DNA from: Sphingomonas asaccharolytica NBRC 15499
GTDB lineage: Bacteria; Pseudomonadota; Alphaproteobacteria; Sphingomonadales; Sphingomonadaceae
Assembly (NCBI RefSeq): GCF_001598355.1
Contig: NZ_BCYU01000012.1
Span: forward strand, 1 to 64,000
DNA: 64,000 bases
Direction: 5' to 3'
Positions within the stretch are counted from its first letter, which is position 1, and each line of letters starts with the position of its first letter. The position numbers were made by a program, and so were the translations under genes. Below are positions 34,887 to 44,173 of the stretch, piece by piece. The notes below the pieces were generated by a model. The model was not told the origin of the DNA, made no database searches, and was given only the letters and a program-made list of their open reading frames with translations.

Positions 34887-36053
34887 TCATCGCGCTGCCT
34901 GTCCGGTTCCGTCATCCTCCGTGCATGCGCCTTTCAGGCTCAGGATATAGTCGTAGATCAACCTGACGCCTTCCTGATGCTCGATGTCGCGACCCAGCTC
35001 GGGCATCATGACGCCGGGATCGGTGCTGGCAAGGCGATAGGGCAGGATCGAGCGCTCGGGATGGCCGGGCACGACATCGAACGGCCGGTCTCCGGTGCCC
35101 CGCCCGGCCGCGACCGGCGGTTTGCACATACCTAGCAGGCGCGGGTCGATCGTCGCCGCGTCGAGCCATAGTCCCGAGGTGCGCGCGGCGCCGGTCGGGT
35201 TGTGGCAATGGCTGCAATTGATATCGAGATAGGCGCGCGCCCGAGCGACGACGCCGATCTTGAGGTCCTGCCAGTTGGCGTTGCGCGGCACGGCGCCGGC
35301 GGGCACGCCGGTCAGATAGCCCGTCGCGACCAGCCGCTTCAGTTGGTTGATCTCGCCGCCTTCGCCGGGAAAGTCGCGGTTGAGGTGGCGCGCTTTCAAC
35401 CCGATCGGCTCGATCGCGCGCGTGCGGAAGTCCTGGACATGGCAGCCCGCGCATTGATTCTGGTTCGGCACGGAATAGTCGAACGATACCTTCTTTCCGC
35501 CCTCATCGAGCGTCAGCGCGATATCGGCGCCGGTTCGCGCCAGCGTCGCGTCGCGTCCGTCATTATCCCAGATATACGGCAAGGCGACCCAGCCGGTCGC
35601 GCGCCGGACCAGCAATCGAGTCTCGATCAGGCGGACATGGCGGAGGTCGAGGCCAGCGACGCCGGTCTGGTACGTCGCCGGCGTCATCTTGACGACAGTG
35701 TCGCTGGTCTGGGGATCGGTCGCGCCGGCCGGCGCGGTGTAATAGAAAGTCTTGGTGACGATCGTCCCGACCGGAAAGTCGAAGGCGGTATCCGGCCGAT
35801 AGGCGGCATGAACCCCCTTGGGCATCCAGATCGTCCGCCATTTCTGGGCATAATCGCTGAACAGCGGCGTCTGCAGTTCGTAGGTCACCATCCCCTGGTG
35901 CGGAGCGATGCGGCCAGCGGCAATGGTGAACAGACCCCAGGCCGACAGCTTTTCCGGATTGTCGTCGGCGTGGAAGGTCACGGCCTGCGGCGCATGGCCG
36001 CAGGCCGCGAGCAGCAGCGCCGCGCAGAACGAAACGACGAGGCGAACGATCAT
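34887..36053 (-). CDS. SO2930/HNE_0200-family lipoprotein with two heme c motifs
   Basis: 388 residues. Lipobox LAAC with Cys18. Two CxxCH motifs, CAGCH near residue 200 and CSHCH near residue 280, give two covalent c-type hemes. The N-terminal region (LSAWGLFTIAAGRIAPHQGM, YELQTPLFSDYAQKWRTIWM) is characteristic of the SO2930/HNE_0200 diheme family. These occur next to a beta-helix protein in many Proteobacteria, as here; the role is undetermined. The ATG at 36053 overlaps the stop of the beta-helix gene. The protein ends in a Cys pair (MCKPP, GACTEDD). Confidence 0.88.
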   Translation of the reverse strand: MIVRLVVSFCAALLLAACGHAPQAVTFHADDNPEKLSAWGLFTIAAGRIAPHQGMVTYELQTPLFSDYAQKWRTIWMPKGVHAAYRPDTAFDFPVGTIVTKTFYYTAPAGATDPQTSDTVVKMTPATYQTGVAGLDLRHVRLIETRLLVRRATGWVALPYIWDNDGRDATLARTGADIALTLDEGGKKVSFDYSVPNQNQCAGCHVQDFRTRAIEPIGLKARHLNRDFPGEGGEINQLKRLVATGYLTGVPAGAVPRNANWQDLKIGVVARARAYLDINCSHCHNPTGAARTSGLWLDAATIDPRLLGMCKPPVAAGRGTGDRPFDVVPGHPERSILPYRLASTDPGVMMPELGRDIEHQEGVRLIYDYILSLKGACTEDDGTGQAAR

Positions 36054-37285
36054 GACTTGGTGCCGCTGTCCTTCGTCATCGCGTCGGGCAGCACGATCGC
36101 CGGCAGCCGGCTCGGCGGCGCGCAATTGCGCCCAGTATCGATCCGCGCACCGGCGAATTTGGACGGGCCATCGGCGTTGAGCGTCTTCGCCTCGCCATTC
36201 TGGACACAGATGCCCGGATCCTTGAGCTTCGGGTTGGTGAAGCCGTCCCACAAGACATCGGGCAGCCGCCCGCCATTCACCGCCTTGAGCGGGACGAGAG
36301 TCGGGTTGCCGGGATCTTCGCCCCCACCCGAAAAGCGGTTGCCGGTGACATAGATATTCTCCGGATAGGGGTCGTACGCCGCTGCGATGCCGCGCTTGGT
36401 ATCGAACCCGGTCGAATAATAGCTGGAGATGAGGACGTTGGCGGTCTTGTTGTCCTTGATGTCGTTATCGAAAATCTCGACCTGGTCGTTGGAATTGACG
36501 ATCACGCCCGATCCCGCCGGGACCGAGCTGACCGCGCTGCCCTTCGCGCCGAAATTGGCGTGATTGTTGGCGACAACCTGGTTCTTGAACACGCGGGTCT
36601 TGCTGCCCGGCACTGGCAAATTGGGCATGTTGAACACCAATATGCCGCCGGCATTGCCGGTGGCGGTGTTGCCATAGACGTCGGCGTTGTTCGAATTCTC
36701 GATCTCGATTCCGGCGACATTGCCCTCGGCGCGATTGTCGCGGACGATGATGTTGTTCGATTGCCCGACATAGATGCCGGCGTCGGATGCTCCCTTCACC
36801 ACGCTGCCTTCGATCAGCACGTTGGTGACCTGCACCGGATAGAGGCCATAGGCGCCGTTCGAGGTCTTGCCGCCGCCGGTCCATTCGGCGCGAACCCTGC
36901 GGATCACGGTGTTCTTGACGCCGTTGATCTTGAGCGCGTCGCCCTTGGTATCCTCGAACGCCAGGTCCTCGATCGTGAAGTCGTTGCCGGTGACCAGCAT
37001 GCCTTCGGCGCCCGAACTCTGTCTGGCGAAGGACAGGATGGTCTTGCCCATCCCCGCGCCGCGGATGGTGACGCCGTCCACCGTCAGGCTGAGGCTGCGG
37101 CTCAGCGCATATTTGCCCGCGGGCACATCGATCACGCTGCCTGGTTTGGCGTCGAGCAGCTTCTGTTGCAGGTTCTTCTCGAAATCGGGATCGACGGTGA
37201 AGCCCTGTTGGTCGACTTTCGGTCCGCAGCCGCTGACGAGCGCAAGCATCGCGGCGCAGCCGACGAGCGCAATTCCTTTGGTCAT
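36050..37285 (-). CDS. Parallel beta-helix repeat lipoprotein
   Basis: 411 residues. Lipobox SGC with Cys20. The rest is a right-handed beta-helix built of about 22-residue coils, visible as repeated stretches such as NNIIVRDNRAEGNVAGIEIE and NSNNADVYGNTATGNAGGIL. This is the partner family of the diheme SO2930-type proteins. Such folds commonly bind or cleave polysaccharides, but no catalytic residues are obvious. It starts 17 bp after the TonB receptor stop and overlaps the cytochrome start by 4 bp, so all three are one operon. Confidence 0.9.
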   Translation of the reverse strand: MTKGIALVGCAAMLALVSGCGPKVDQQGFTVDPDFEKNLQQKLLDAKPGSVIDVPAGKYALSRSLSLTVDGVTIRGAGMGKTILSFARQSSGAEGMLVTGNDFTIEDLAFEDTKGDALKINGVKNTVIRRVRAEWTGGGKTSNGAYGLYPVQVTNVLIEGSVVKGASDAGIYVGQSNNIIVRDNRAEGNVAGIEIENSNNADVYGNTATGNAGGILVFNMPNLPVPGSKTRVFKNQVVANNHANFGAKGSAVSSVPAGSGVIVNSNDQVEIFDNDIKDNKTANVLISSYYSTGFDTKRGIAAAYDPYPENIYVTGNRFSGGGEDPGNPTLVPLKAVNGGRLPDVLWDGFTNPKLKDPGICVQNGEAKTLNADGPSKFAGARIDTGRNCAPPSRLPAIVLPDAMTKDSGTKS

Positions 37286-37302
37286 CCTTCTCTCCCGTTC
37301 GA

Positions 37303-39744
37303 TCAGAATTTTAGTCCGAGCTCGATGCCGTAAAAGCCGGGCTGGTCACGCCGGACATAGGGCGTCTGGAACGTGTCCGCGGTTATCGTATTCAAGGTGC
37401 GCAGATATTTCTCGTTGAGCAGGTTCTCGGCGAACAGCGCGATCGAATAACGCTCGCCGGGAGAGCGCCAGCCGATCTTGGCGTTGATAATGTTGCGCGG
37501 CGCCCACAGCTTGTCGATCTTCGACAAATCCACGCCGGCGCCGTGGTCCGCGACGGGGGTGGCGATGAAGGCGTTGATCGCGCGCGCCGCGTCGTTGAGC
37601 CGTTGGCGCGAAGTATAGCTGTAGCTGGCATCGCCGAAGATCGTGCCGTTGCCGGTGTCGTGCTTGTAGTGCAGCCCGATTATACCGCGAAACACCGGCT
37701 CACCCGTGGGTTGGCCGGAAATGTCGATGCCCTGCTCGACCCGCTTCACCCATTTGGACTCGATCAGTCCGGCGGTGCCGGTGATCGAGAAATCGCGCGA
37801 GACCACGAACTGCGTGTCGAGATCGAGGCCGTACGCCTCGGAGTCGCCCGACAACGTGATATATTGCGGCACCGCACCCCCGGTATTCTCCAGGCTGAGC
37901 GCCTGGCGATTGCTGTATTTGAAATAATAGCCCGAGAGGTTGAACCGCACATGGCGGTCGAACAGTTCGGACTTGATGCCGCCTTCGAAATTCCAGACCT
38001 TTTCCGGTTCGAAGAAGGAATTGACCTGGACCGAGTTGAACCCGCCGGCCTTGTAGCCGCGCGAGGCCGAGGCATAGAGATGGACGTCGGGAGTCGCATC
38101 ATATTGCACGACGAAGCGCGGTGAGACGTCGTTGAAGGCTGCCCGTCGCGTGAACTGCACGCCTTCCAGCGCGCCTTCGTCGAAAATCAGGCCGTTCGGA
38201 CCGATGGTCGCGCCGAAGAAGTCGGACGCACTGAACATGACGTCATCGGGAAAGGCCGGCACGCCGAGGATCGCATTGTAGAGCGCGCCAGGCGCCTTGA
38301 TCGCATCGAGCCCAGGTGCGGAGAACGGGCCGTTGAACCAGCTGAATTTCTTCAGATCGTGCGTATAGCGAATGCCGGCGGTCAGGCTCAATCGCGGCGT
38401 CACCTTGAAGGTCGCGTCGCCAAACACCGCATAGCTGTCGTTGGCCGCGCGGTTGCTCATCGTCTCCTGAAAGGTGTTGCCGAAGACCGGCAAGCCAACG
38501 CTGTCGAGGATCGAGAAGATCGGGAACTGCCCGGCGGTCGCGTCGCTGATCAGCCGGTTCACCGAATCGGTCAGCGCCGTCACGATGCTCTGCTGGCGGC
38601 CGCGCTCGTGATAATAGCTGGCTCCGGCAATCGCGCTGATCCGATCGCTTTCATAGCCCAGCCGCACTTCCTGATAGAGGCTGGAATTCCGCTCGGCATT
38701 CTCGGTGTCGAGATAGCGGGTGGGATCGTTGGTCCCATCCTCATCTTCGCGATTGTGCGTCTCGAAATGCTTGAACGAGCTGATGCTGGTCAAGGTGAAC
38801 GCGCCCATCCGCTGGGTCGCGGTCAACGAGACTCCGTTGAGGAGGCGGGTTTCCTTGTTGCCGATCACGTCGTTTGCGAACGGGCCAAACGGATCCTTGC
38901 TGAGCGCAAAGGCACTGATCCCGACCGCGGCCGGGCCGTCCTTGTTGGTATCGTCGTGATCATAAGCGAGGACGAAATCGGTATTGGCGCTCGGCGCCCA
39001 GCGCAGCGCTATCCGTCCCGAACTGCTATTCTCGCGCTCGCGATCGTCGTGGGTGATCGCGTCCTTCATAAAGCCATTGCGGCGATTGATGACGCCGTCG
39101 ACGCGCAAATACAGAGTGTCGGTGATCGGCACGTTGCCCATCACGTCGAGCTTGGTCTTGGCATAATTGCCGAACTGCGCCGTGGCCGTCATTTCCGGAT
39201 CGGGCGACGGTTTGTTGGTGATGATCGAGATCGCGCCGGCGGAGGTGTTGCGGCCGAACAGCGTCCCCTGCGGCCCCTTCAGCACCTCGACCCGATTGAT
39301 GTCGTTGAAGAAGATCAGCGACGATCCCGAGCGGCCGGAATAGATACCGTCGATGAAAATGCCGACCGACGGGTCGGTCCCGATCCCGAAATCGTCGGTA
39401 GACACCCCGCGAATGGTGAAGCTGGGCTGAGTCACCGACGAATCGTTGATCGTCAGACCCGGCGTGAAATTGTCGAGATCGCCGATCGATTCGGCGCTGA
39501 GCGCCTTGATATTGGCGGCACTGAACGCGGCAACGCTGATCGGCACTGTTTGGAGCGACTGTTCGCGGCGCTGGGCAGTGATGATGATGTCGCCCAATTG
39601 ACCCGAATTGTCGGCGGCTGCGGCCGGGGGCGTCTGCGCCTGAGCAGGGTCCGGTTGCGGCGCTGGGGCGGTCTGCGCGCCCGCCGCCATCGACCACAAC
39701 ATCGCAGTTCCCGCCAGCAGACCTCTTTCGATCACGCTCTTCAT
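37303..39744 (-). CDS. TonB-dependent receptor, first gene of the beta-helix/cytochrome operon
   Basis: 813 residues. Signal peptide ending MAAGAQT, TonB box DIIITAQRR (about 52-60), plug domain (QTVPISVAAFSAANIKALSA ... FGRNTSAGAISIITNKP), then a 22-stranded barrel ending in ..GIELGLKF with the terminal aromatic residue needed for barrel insertion. It resembles sphingomonad receptors of the iron-complex/aromatic-uptake type. The substrate is unknown. Upstream lies an AT-rich promoter region with a CATAATA/TATTATG dyad. Confidence 0.95.
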   Translation of the reverse strand: MKSVIERGLLAGTAMLWSMAAGAQTAPAPQPDPAQAQTPPAAAADNSGQLGDIIITAQRREQSLQTVPISVAAFSAANIKALSAESIGDLDNFTPGLTINDSSVTQPSFTIRGVSTDDFGIGTDPSVGIFIDGIYSGRSGSSLIFFNDINRVEVLKGPQGTLFGRNTSAGAISIITNKPSPDPEMTATAQFGNYAKTKLDVMGNVPITDTLYLRVDGVINRRNGFMKDAITHDDRERENSSSGRIALRWAPSANTDFVLAYDHDDTNKDGPAAVGISAFALSKDPFGPFANDVIGNKETRLLNGVSLTATQRMGAFTLTSISSFKHFETHNREDEDGTNDPTRYLDTENAERNSSLYQEVRLGYESDRISAIAGASYYHERGRQQSIVTALTDSVNRLISDATAGQFPIFSILDSVGLPVFGNTFQETMSNRAANDSYAVFGDATFKVTPRLSLTAGIRYTHDLKKFSWFNGPFSAPGLDAIKAPGALYNAILGVPAFPDDVMFSASDFFGATIGPNGLIFDEGALEGVQFTRRAAFNDVSPRFVVQYDATPDVHLYASASRGYKAGGFNSVQVNSFFEPEKVWNFEGGIKSELFDRHVRFNLSGYYFKYSNRQALSLENTGGAVPQYITLSGDSEAYGLDLDTQFVVSRDFSITGTAGLIESKWVKRVEQGIDISGQPTGEPVFRGIIGLHYKHDTGNGTIFGDASYSYTSRQRLNDAARAINAFIATPVADHGAGVDLSKIDKLWAPRNIINAKIGWRSPGERYSIALFAENLLNEKYLRTLNTITADTFQTPYVRRDQPGFYGIELGLKF

Positions 39745-40116
39745 GGGCTGTCCTCCCGCTATTTTCGCCGATTGGAGGTCATAATAAAATGATAGTCAAG
39801 GCTATATTATGCGGACTTCACGGTCTGTATTTGGGAAGCTCTGCTTTCGGAGGCAGTGCGGGGATCAATGCGCGTAGCGATCATGCCGAAAGGACCACTG
39901 ACCTCGAATGCCTCGATTGACTTGTAAATCTACATATGTTGTATTTCGCATATGACTATCGGTCGCTGCCGTTTTCGAAATTTGCGTTTCAGCGCGGGAC
40001 GTGACCCCGGTCGTTAGTCGCCTGGCGGTGAGCAACCGCGCCTTGTGCTGGGGACGGTGACGCACGCCCGTTGCGCGACGGCGCTGGCCTTGTCCGATCG
40101 ATCAATAAGGGAAAAG
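39745..40116. other. Divergent intergenic region with dyads
   Basis: 372 bp between the TonB receptor and the serine hydrolase genes, AT-rich at 39780-39815 and 39905-39990. Dyads seen: CATAATA (39780-39786) with TATTATG (39805-39811) just before the receptor gene, and two CATATG palindromes (39933-39938, 39949-39954) 16 bp apart. These may be operators but no regulator is adjacent. No gene seen. Confidence 0.5.
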
Positions 40117-41613
40117 ATGATGCGCAAGAAGCACAGGCTCATATTGCTCGGCTCGGTCGTGATTGCGGCGCTCGCCAGTCCCGCTGCCGCGCAACCGGAC
40201 CGCTGCCCCGCCCCGGCCGAGGCGGCAGGCGGACCAAGCAACGTCCATACCCGCAACGTAGAGGTCAATTTGCGACCGCCGGTCATCAAGCCGGACGACA
40301 AGCCGTTCAGCCTGGCCGAAGAGATGCGCCGGTACGACGTGCCCGGAATCAGCATCGCGGTGATTCATGACGGCAAGCTCGCCTGGGCGCGTGGCTGGGG
40401 TTTTCGCGATGTTGCTAGCTGTGCGCCGGTGACGCCGGAGACCGCCTTCCAGGCCGCGTCGATCAGCAAGGTCGCGACGGCGATGCTGGCGCTGCGGCTG
40501 GTCGAGCAGGGCAAGATCGGGCTGGATCAGGACATCAATAACGGGCTTCGCTCGTGGCAATTGCCAAAGGATCCGAAGCTGGCGCCCAATGGTGTCACCC
40601 TCCGCGAGTTGCTGAGTCACACAGGCGGACTCGGGGTTCATGGTTTCGCCGGTTATTTGCCGGGCGCGCCGCTGCCGACCCCAGTCCAGATCCTGGACGG
40701 CGCGCCGCCAAGCAACAGCGCGCCGGTGCGCAGCGTGCTTCCGGTCGGCGGACAATATCAATATTCCGGCGGCGGTTACGTTCTGACGCAAGTCGCCCTC
40801 TCCGATGCGAGCGGGATTCCCTTCGCCGAACTGGCCGAGCGTGAGCTGTTAGGCCCGCTTGGCATGACGCGCAGCGCCTATGCGCAGCCGCCTTCCGCAA
40901 CGATCCGCGCCGACATGGCATTCGGTCACGCCAATGGCGTGCCGATCCCCGGCAACTATCATGTCTACCCCGAACAGGGGCCGGCAGGATTGTGGACCAG
41001 CGCGAGCGACCTCGCGCGATTGCTGATGGACATTCAAGCCTCCGCCGCAGGAAAAAAGGGCCACCGCCTTTCGCCAGCCATGACGCGCGAGATGCTGACG
41101 CCGGTCAAAGACAATTGGGGGCTCGGAACCGCGCTCTACACGACCGGCGCCGCGCGATTTGGCCATGACGGCGTGAACGAAGGCTTCCAGTCCTTCATGA
41201 TTGCCTATGTCGGCAAAGGCGAAGGCATCGTCGCGCTGACCAATGGTGGCCAGGGCCGGCGGCTGATGGACGAAGTCGTTCGCGCCGTCGCAACCGATTA
41301 TGGCTGGACGGACATTGCGGCGCCGGCGACCGGGGAGAAGATGCTGTCGCTCGCAGAGCTCTCCAAAGCTGCTGGGTATTTCGAGGGCACCGGGCTCTCG
41401 GTCGTTCTGGAAGCGAGGCCGGAGGGACTGTTTGCGTATACCGGCGGCCCCACCCCCGAACGTCTGATCGCACTGTCCAGTACGCGCTTCCTGTCCACAG
41501 CCATAGGCGCCACGATCGAGTTCGCTCCCGATTATTCGAGCTTCACCATCGTCGAAGGCGGCCCACCGATGAAACTGGTGCGCTCAAAGGCAACGCCGCC
41601 CGCCACGAAATGA
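40117..41613 (+). CDS. Exported serine beta-lactamase-like hydrolase (class C/PBP4* type)
   Basis: 498 residues. Signal peptide (LILLGSVVIAALASPAAAQ). Beta-lactamase/transpeptidase-like domain with the catalytic SISK in FQAASISKVATAML, and Tyr of the class C YSGGGY motif (QYQYSGGGYVLTQVA). The third motif HDGVNEGF takes the place of KTG. A short C-terminal domain follows (about 410-498). Such proteins are D-aminopeptidases, esterases or peptidoglycan hydrolases and not true resistance beta-lactamases. Two ATGs at 40117 and 40120 with AAGGGA before. Confidence 0.88.
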   Translation: MMRKKHRLILLGSVVIAALASPAAAQPDRCPAPAEAAGGPSNVHTRNVEVNLRPPVIKPDDKPFSLAEEMRRYDVPGISIAVIHDGKLAWARGWGFRDVASCAPVTPETAFQAASISKVATAMLALRLVEQGKIGLDQDINNGLRSWQLPKDPKLAPNGVTLRELLSHTGGLGVHGFAGYLPGAPLPTPVQILDGAPPSNSAPVRSVLPVGGQYQYSGGGYVLTQVALSDASGIPFAELAERELLGPLGMTRSAYAQPPSATIRADMAFGHANGVPIPGNYHVYPEQGPAGLWTSASDLARLLMDIQASAAGKKGHRLSPAMTREMLTPVKDNWGLGTALYTTGAARFGHDGVNEGFQSFMIAYVGKGEGIVALTNGGQGRRLMDEVVRAVATDYGWTDIAAPATGEKMLSLAELSKAAGYFEGTGLSVVLEARPEGLFAYTGGPTPERLIALSSTRFLSTAIGATIEFAPDYSSFTIVEGGPPMKLVRSKATPPATK

Positions 41614-41661
41614 GGCGGATCGCAAAGGAGAATAGTTGGCTCAGCGGAGCCCCATGTCCGC

Positions 41662-42579
41662 TCAGGCGCGGCGGACCTTCTTCGCCAAGTCCTGCAGCCC
41701 CAGCCGCTCCACGCTCGTCTTGCCCAGCGCCATGGTACCGTCGAACCCCGCCAGCGCGGCGACGGCGAGGCAATTGGCCAGGGTCGGTCGCAGCAACAGC
41801 AGGTCGCAGCAATCGACGCCGCCGGTGGCGAACTGGCGCTTGTGCTGGCCGTCGCCCTCGGTGAAATCGAAGCGGCGGCAGGCGGAATCGGCGAACAGGT
41901 CGCGCAACGCCTCGACCTGAAGCACGGCGCCGACCGAGAGATCGCCGAACCGCGGATCATGGCCGACAAATTCGTAGATGACGGTGCCGTCATGGACGGG
42001 ACAATAGAGATAGGCGGCCGGCTCGCCGCCAACGTACAATAGCCAGGCGCGGACATTGTCCTCCGCCGCCATGACATACATGCGCTGGAGGAAATCGGGC
42101 GTGTCCGGCAGACCCGCGCCCATCAGCTTTTCCTGATAGGTGGCGAGCGCGAGGCGGCGGGCGACTTCGTGGAACTCGCGCAATTCGGCGGGGGTCGCGT
42201 AGCGGCGGACGTCGAGCTTACCGTCCGAGGCGGCGGCGACTTTCTTCGCCTTGCGCTTGATCCCCGAGCGCGTGTTCGATGACAGGCGATCGAGATAGGC
42301 TTGGAACCCGATCGTCAGATCGGCGTAGCGGCGCGTGTAGCGCTGCCGCATGAAGGCGATCGCCGGGCTGGCCGCGTAGGCTAGCGCATGGCGATGATGC
42401 TCTGCGAGCGAAGTGACGAGATAGCCGTCGGCAGCCGGATCGAGCGCCGGCAGATCGGGCAGGTCGCCATCGAGCGCGTCGTCGAGGCTGAGCGGCACGC
42501 GGACGAGATCACGGCGGATCGCGCCGAGCGTGCGCGCCCCGATCTGGAATTTGAGCGGCAGCGGGCGCGCAGTGGTCAC
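41662..42579 (-). CDS. FemAB/GNAT-type acyltransferase (Acetyltransf_6)
   Basis: 305 residues. The C-terminal GNAT-like fold with YQEKLMGAGLPDTPDFLQRM, YVGGEPAAYLYCPVHDGTVI and YEFVGHDPRFGDLSVGAVLQ matches the BioF2/FemAB-like acetyltransferase group (PF13480), used for acylating cell-surface or peptidoglycan precursors. It begins 4 bp before the stop of the deacetylase gene (ATGA), so the two are coupled. Substrate unknown. Confidence 0.82.
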   Translation of the reverse strand: MTTARPLPLKFQIGARTLGAIRRDLVRVPLSLDDALDGDLPDLPALDPAADGYLVTSLAEHHRHALAYAASPAIAFMRQRYTRRYADLTIGFQAYLDRLSSNTRSGIKRKAKKVAAASDGKLDVRRYATPAELREFHEVARRLALATYQEKLMGAGLPDTPDFLQRMYVMAAEDNVRAWLLYVGGEPAAYLYCPVHDGTVIYEFVGHDPRFGDLSVGAVLQVEALRDLFADSACRRFDFTEGDGQHKRQFATGGVDCCDLLLLRPTLANCLAVAALAGFDGTMALGKTSVERLGLQDLAKKVRRA

Positions 42580-43580
42580 GCCGCGCGTTCCTCGACCAGG
42601 TTGGACCAGAGCTGCTCGGCCTGGCGCCAGCGCGTGCGCAGCATGTTGGGCGCGAGCGGCGTCGCCTGGCTCGCGCTGGCGAAGTCGGGCAAGTCGCGGA
42701 ACCAGGTGGTCGGCAAGGTCGATCGCGCATCGGCCAGCATCGCGCAGAGCCCCTCGAACCGCGCGACATGGACTCCGTTGGCGCGCGTGCCGGCGCGATT
42801 GGCGAGTTCGAAGCCGTGGCTGACGACGGTCACCGCCTCATGCTCCTCGGCCACCGCATGATCGAGCGCGGCGCGCATCTCGCCCTGCGACAGCGCGCAG
42901 ATCTGGAAATGGCGAAGGTTGCCCGGCACGTCCTCGATCACCGTCACCGGCACTTCGGTCACGCCATTATGCGCGACGGGCGCGATCTGGCGTTGCGGCA
43001 AGCCGATCTGGCTGGGCCAGGGCGCGTCGGCGCCGTTGTGGCTGCTGTCGTAGCGGAAGCCGAGTTCGGCGAGCGCGACCAGCGTGCCATCATTGGCGGC
43101 GTAGCTGCCGGCGCGGAACGCGACGGGGTCCGACGCACCGCACGCCTTGAGCAGATCCCGCGCGCCCACGATCAGCGCACGCTGTTCGTCGAGACTATAG
43201 TCGATCAGCTCGAACCGACCCGAGCTCTTGCCGGCGTCGTCCGCCTTCGCGCCCGCCCAATTGGGGTGCATGTGGAGCTGGACCTCCTGCCCCGCCGCCA
43301 GGATCGTTTCGACCACCGGGCGGATCGCGTCGAGCCCGAACACCATGGTCGGCATGGGATCGACGAAGAACGTGCCCTTGAGGCCGTGGCGGCCAAGCAT
43401 GTCGAGCTGATAGCGGATACCGACTCCCGCCGGCTCGAGCGAGCGCTCGATCTGGGTCGCAAGATCGCAGCCGGCCGCGTGATGGCGCCACATCAGCTCG
43501 GTGTCGATGGTGAGAAAGACAGCTGTCACGCCGTCGGGGATTAGCGGCAGACGGTGAAGATTTTGCCAATCCCGCCGCAA
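42576..43580 (-). CDS. Polysaccharide deacetylase-like (NodB fold) protein
   Basis: 334 residues, no signal peptide. NodB-like barrel: VFLTIDTELMW (Asp26), GLKGTFFVDPMPTMVFGLDA, the metal-binding-type LHMHPNW (His103, His105) and VAFRAGSYAANDGTLVALAE. The first motif has Asp and Glu instead of Asp-Asp, as in WalW-type proteins. It probably removes acetyl groups from an amino sugar, or an analogous bond, in the cytoplasm. Paired with the FemAB-like acyltransferase, it suggests a glycan-modification unit. Confidence 0.8.
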   Translation of the reverse strand: MRRDWQNLHRLPLIPDGVTAVFLTIDTELMWRHHAAGCDLATQIERSLEPAGVGIRYQLDMLGRHGLKGTFFVDPMPTMVFGLDAIRPVVETILAAGQEVQLHMHPNWAGAKADDAGKSSGRFELIDYSLDEQRALIVGARDLLKACGASDPVAFRAGSYAANDGTLVALAELGFRYDSSHNGADAPWPSQIGLPQRQIAPVAHNGVTEVPVTVIEDVPGNLRHFQICALSQGEMRAALDHAVAEEHEAVTVVSHGFELANRAGTRANGVHVARFEGLCAMLADARSTLPTTWFRDLPDFASASQATPLAPNMLRTRWRQAEQLWSNLVEERAA

Positions 43581-43615
43581 TGGCCCCGGCGGGGTAAGCC
43601 GGGGCCGATGGCAGG

Positions 43616-44044
43616 TCAGGCGTGCTCGACGACCGAAAGCCGGACGGCGAGATTACCGCGGGTCGCTTCCGAATAGGGGCAGACGATGTGCGCGGCGTCG
43701 ACCAATTCCTGCGCGGTCGCGGCGTCGATTCCCGGCAGGTCGACCGCGAGCGCCACATCGAGCCCGAAGCCGCGGCCGTCGTCGCGCTTGCCAATCCCGA
43801 CACTGGCAGTGACGGTCGCCTCATCGGCAATGCGGATCTTGCGCTGCCCGGCGACGAAACGCACCGCGCCGAGGAAGCAGGCGGCATAGCCGACGCCGAA
43901 CAATTGCTCGGGGTTGGTGCCGCCGCCGGCGCCGCCGAGTTCCTTGGCGGTCTGCAGCTCGACATCGAGCAAGCCGTCTTCGCTGCGGCCATGACCCGTG
44001 CGGCCGCCGGTGACGGTGGCGCTGGTGCGATAGAGAATGTCCAT
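43616..44044 (-). CDS. ohr: Organic hydroperoxide resistance protein Ohr (OsmC family)
   Basis: 142 residues. Catalytic Cys56 in GVGYAACFLGAVRFVA and Cys122 in HIVCPYSEATRGN, both in the standard Ohr positions. Dimeric peroxidase that reduces organic hydroperoxides with lipoylated proteins. Divergent from ohrR; two palindromes in the shared promoter are likely OhrR sites. Confidence 0.96.
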   Translation of the reverse strand: MDILYRTSATVTGGRTGHGRSEDGLLDVELQTAKELGGAGGGTNPEQLFGVGYAACFLGAVRFVAGQRKIRIADEATVTASVGIGKRDDGRGFGLDVALAVDLPGIDAATAQELVDAAHIVCPYSEATRGNLAVRLSVVEHA

Positions 44045-44064
44045 TGTCCTGATCCTTATATATA

Positions 44065-44085
44065 TCGCGATAACTGTTATCGCGA
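44065..44085. promoter_or_regulatory. OhrR operator, ohr-proximal
   Basis: Perfect 21-bp palindrome with arms TCGCGATAAC (44065-44074) and GTTATCGCGA (44076-44085) around one base. It lies 21 bp before the ohr start, where a bound MarR-type repressor would block transcription. Confidence 0.8.
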
Positions 44086-44132
44086 GTTGCCAAATAGGTC
44101 GGGCAGCTCTCTTGTCAAGACAAAACTTATCG

Positions 44133-44144
44133 CGATATATATCG
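44133..44144. promoter_or_regulatory. Second OhrR-like half operator
   Basis: CGATATATATCG, a perfect 12-bp palindrome preceded by TTATCG, 29 bp before the ohrR ATG. It shares the ATCGCGAT-type core with the first site, so ohrR is probably autoregulated. Confidence 0.6.
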
Positions 44145-44173
44145 TAACCAGATTTTAGCGCCGGATGTGACCG

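Noticed and set aside
38359..39792. 477-codon plus-strand frame opposite the TonB receptor
   Set aside because: Antisense of a canonical TonB-dependent receptor.
40117..41613. Beta-lactamase-like gene as an antibiotic resistance gene
   Set aside because: Class C-like fold but long, with a C-terminal domain and no KTG; better read as a peptidase or esterase.
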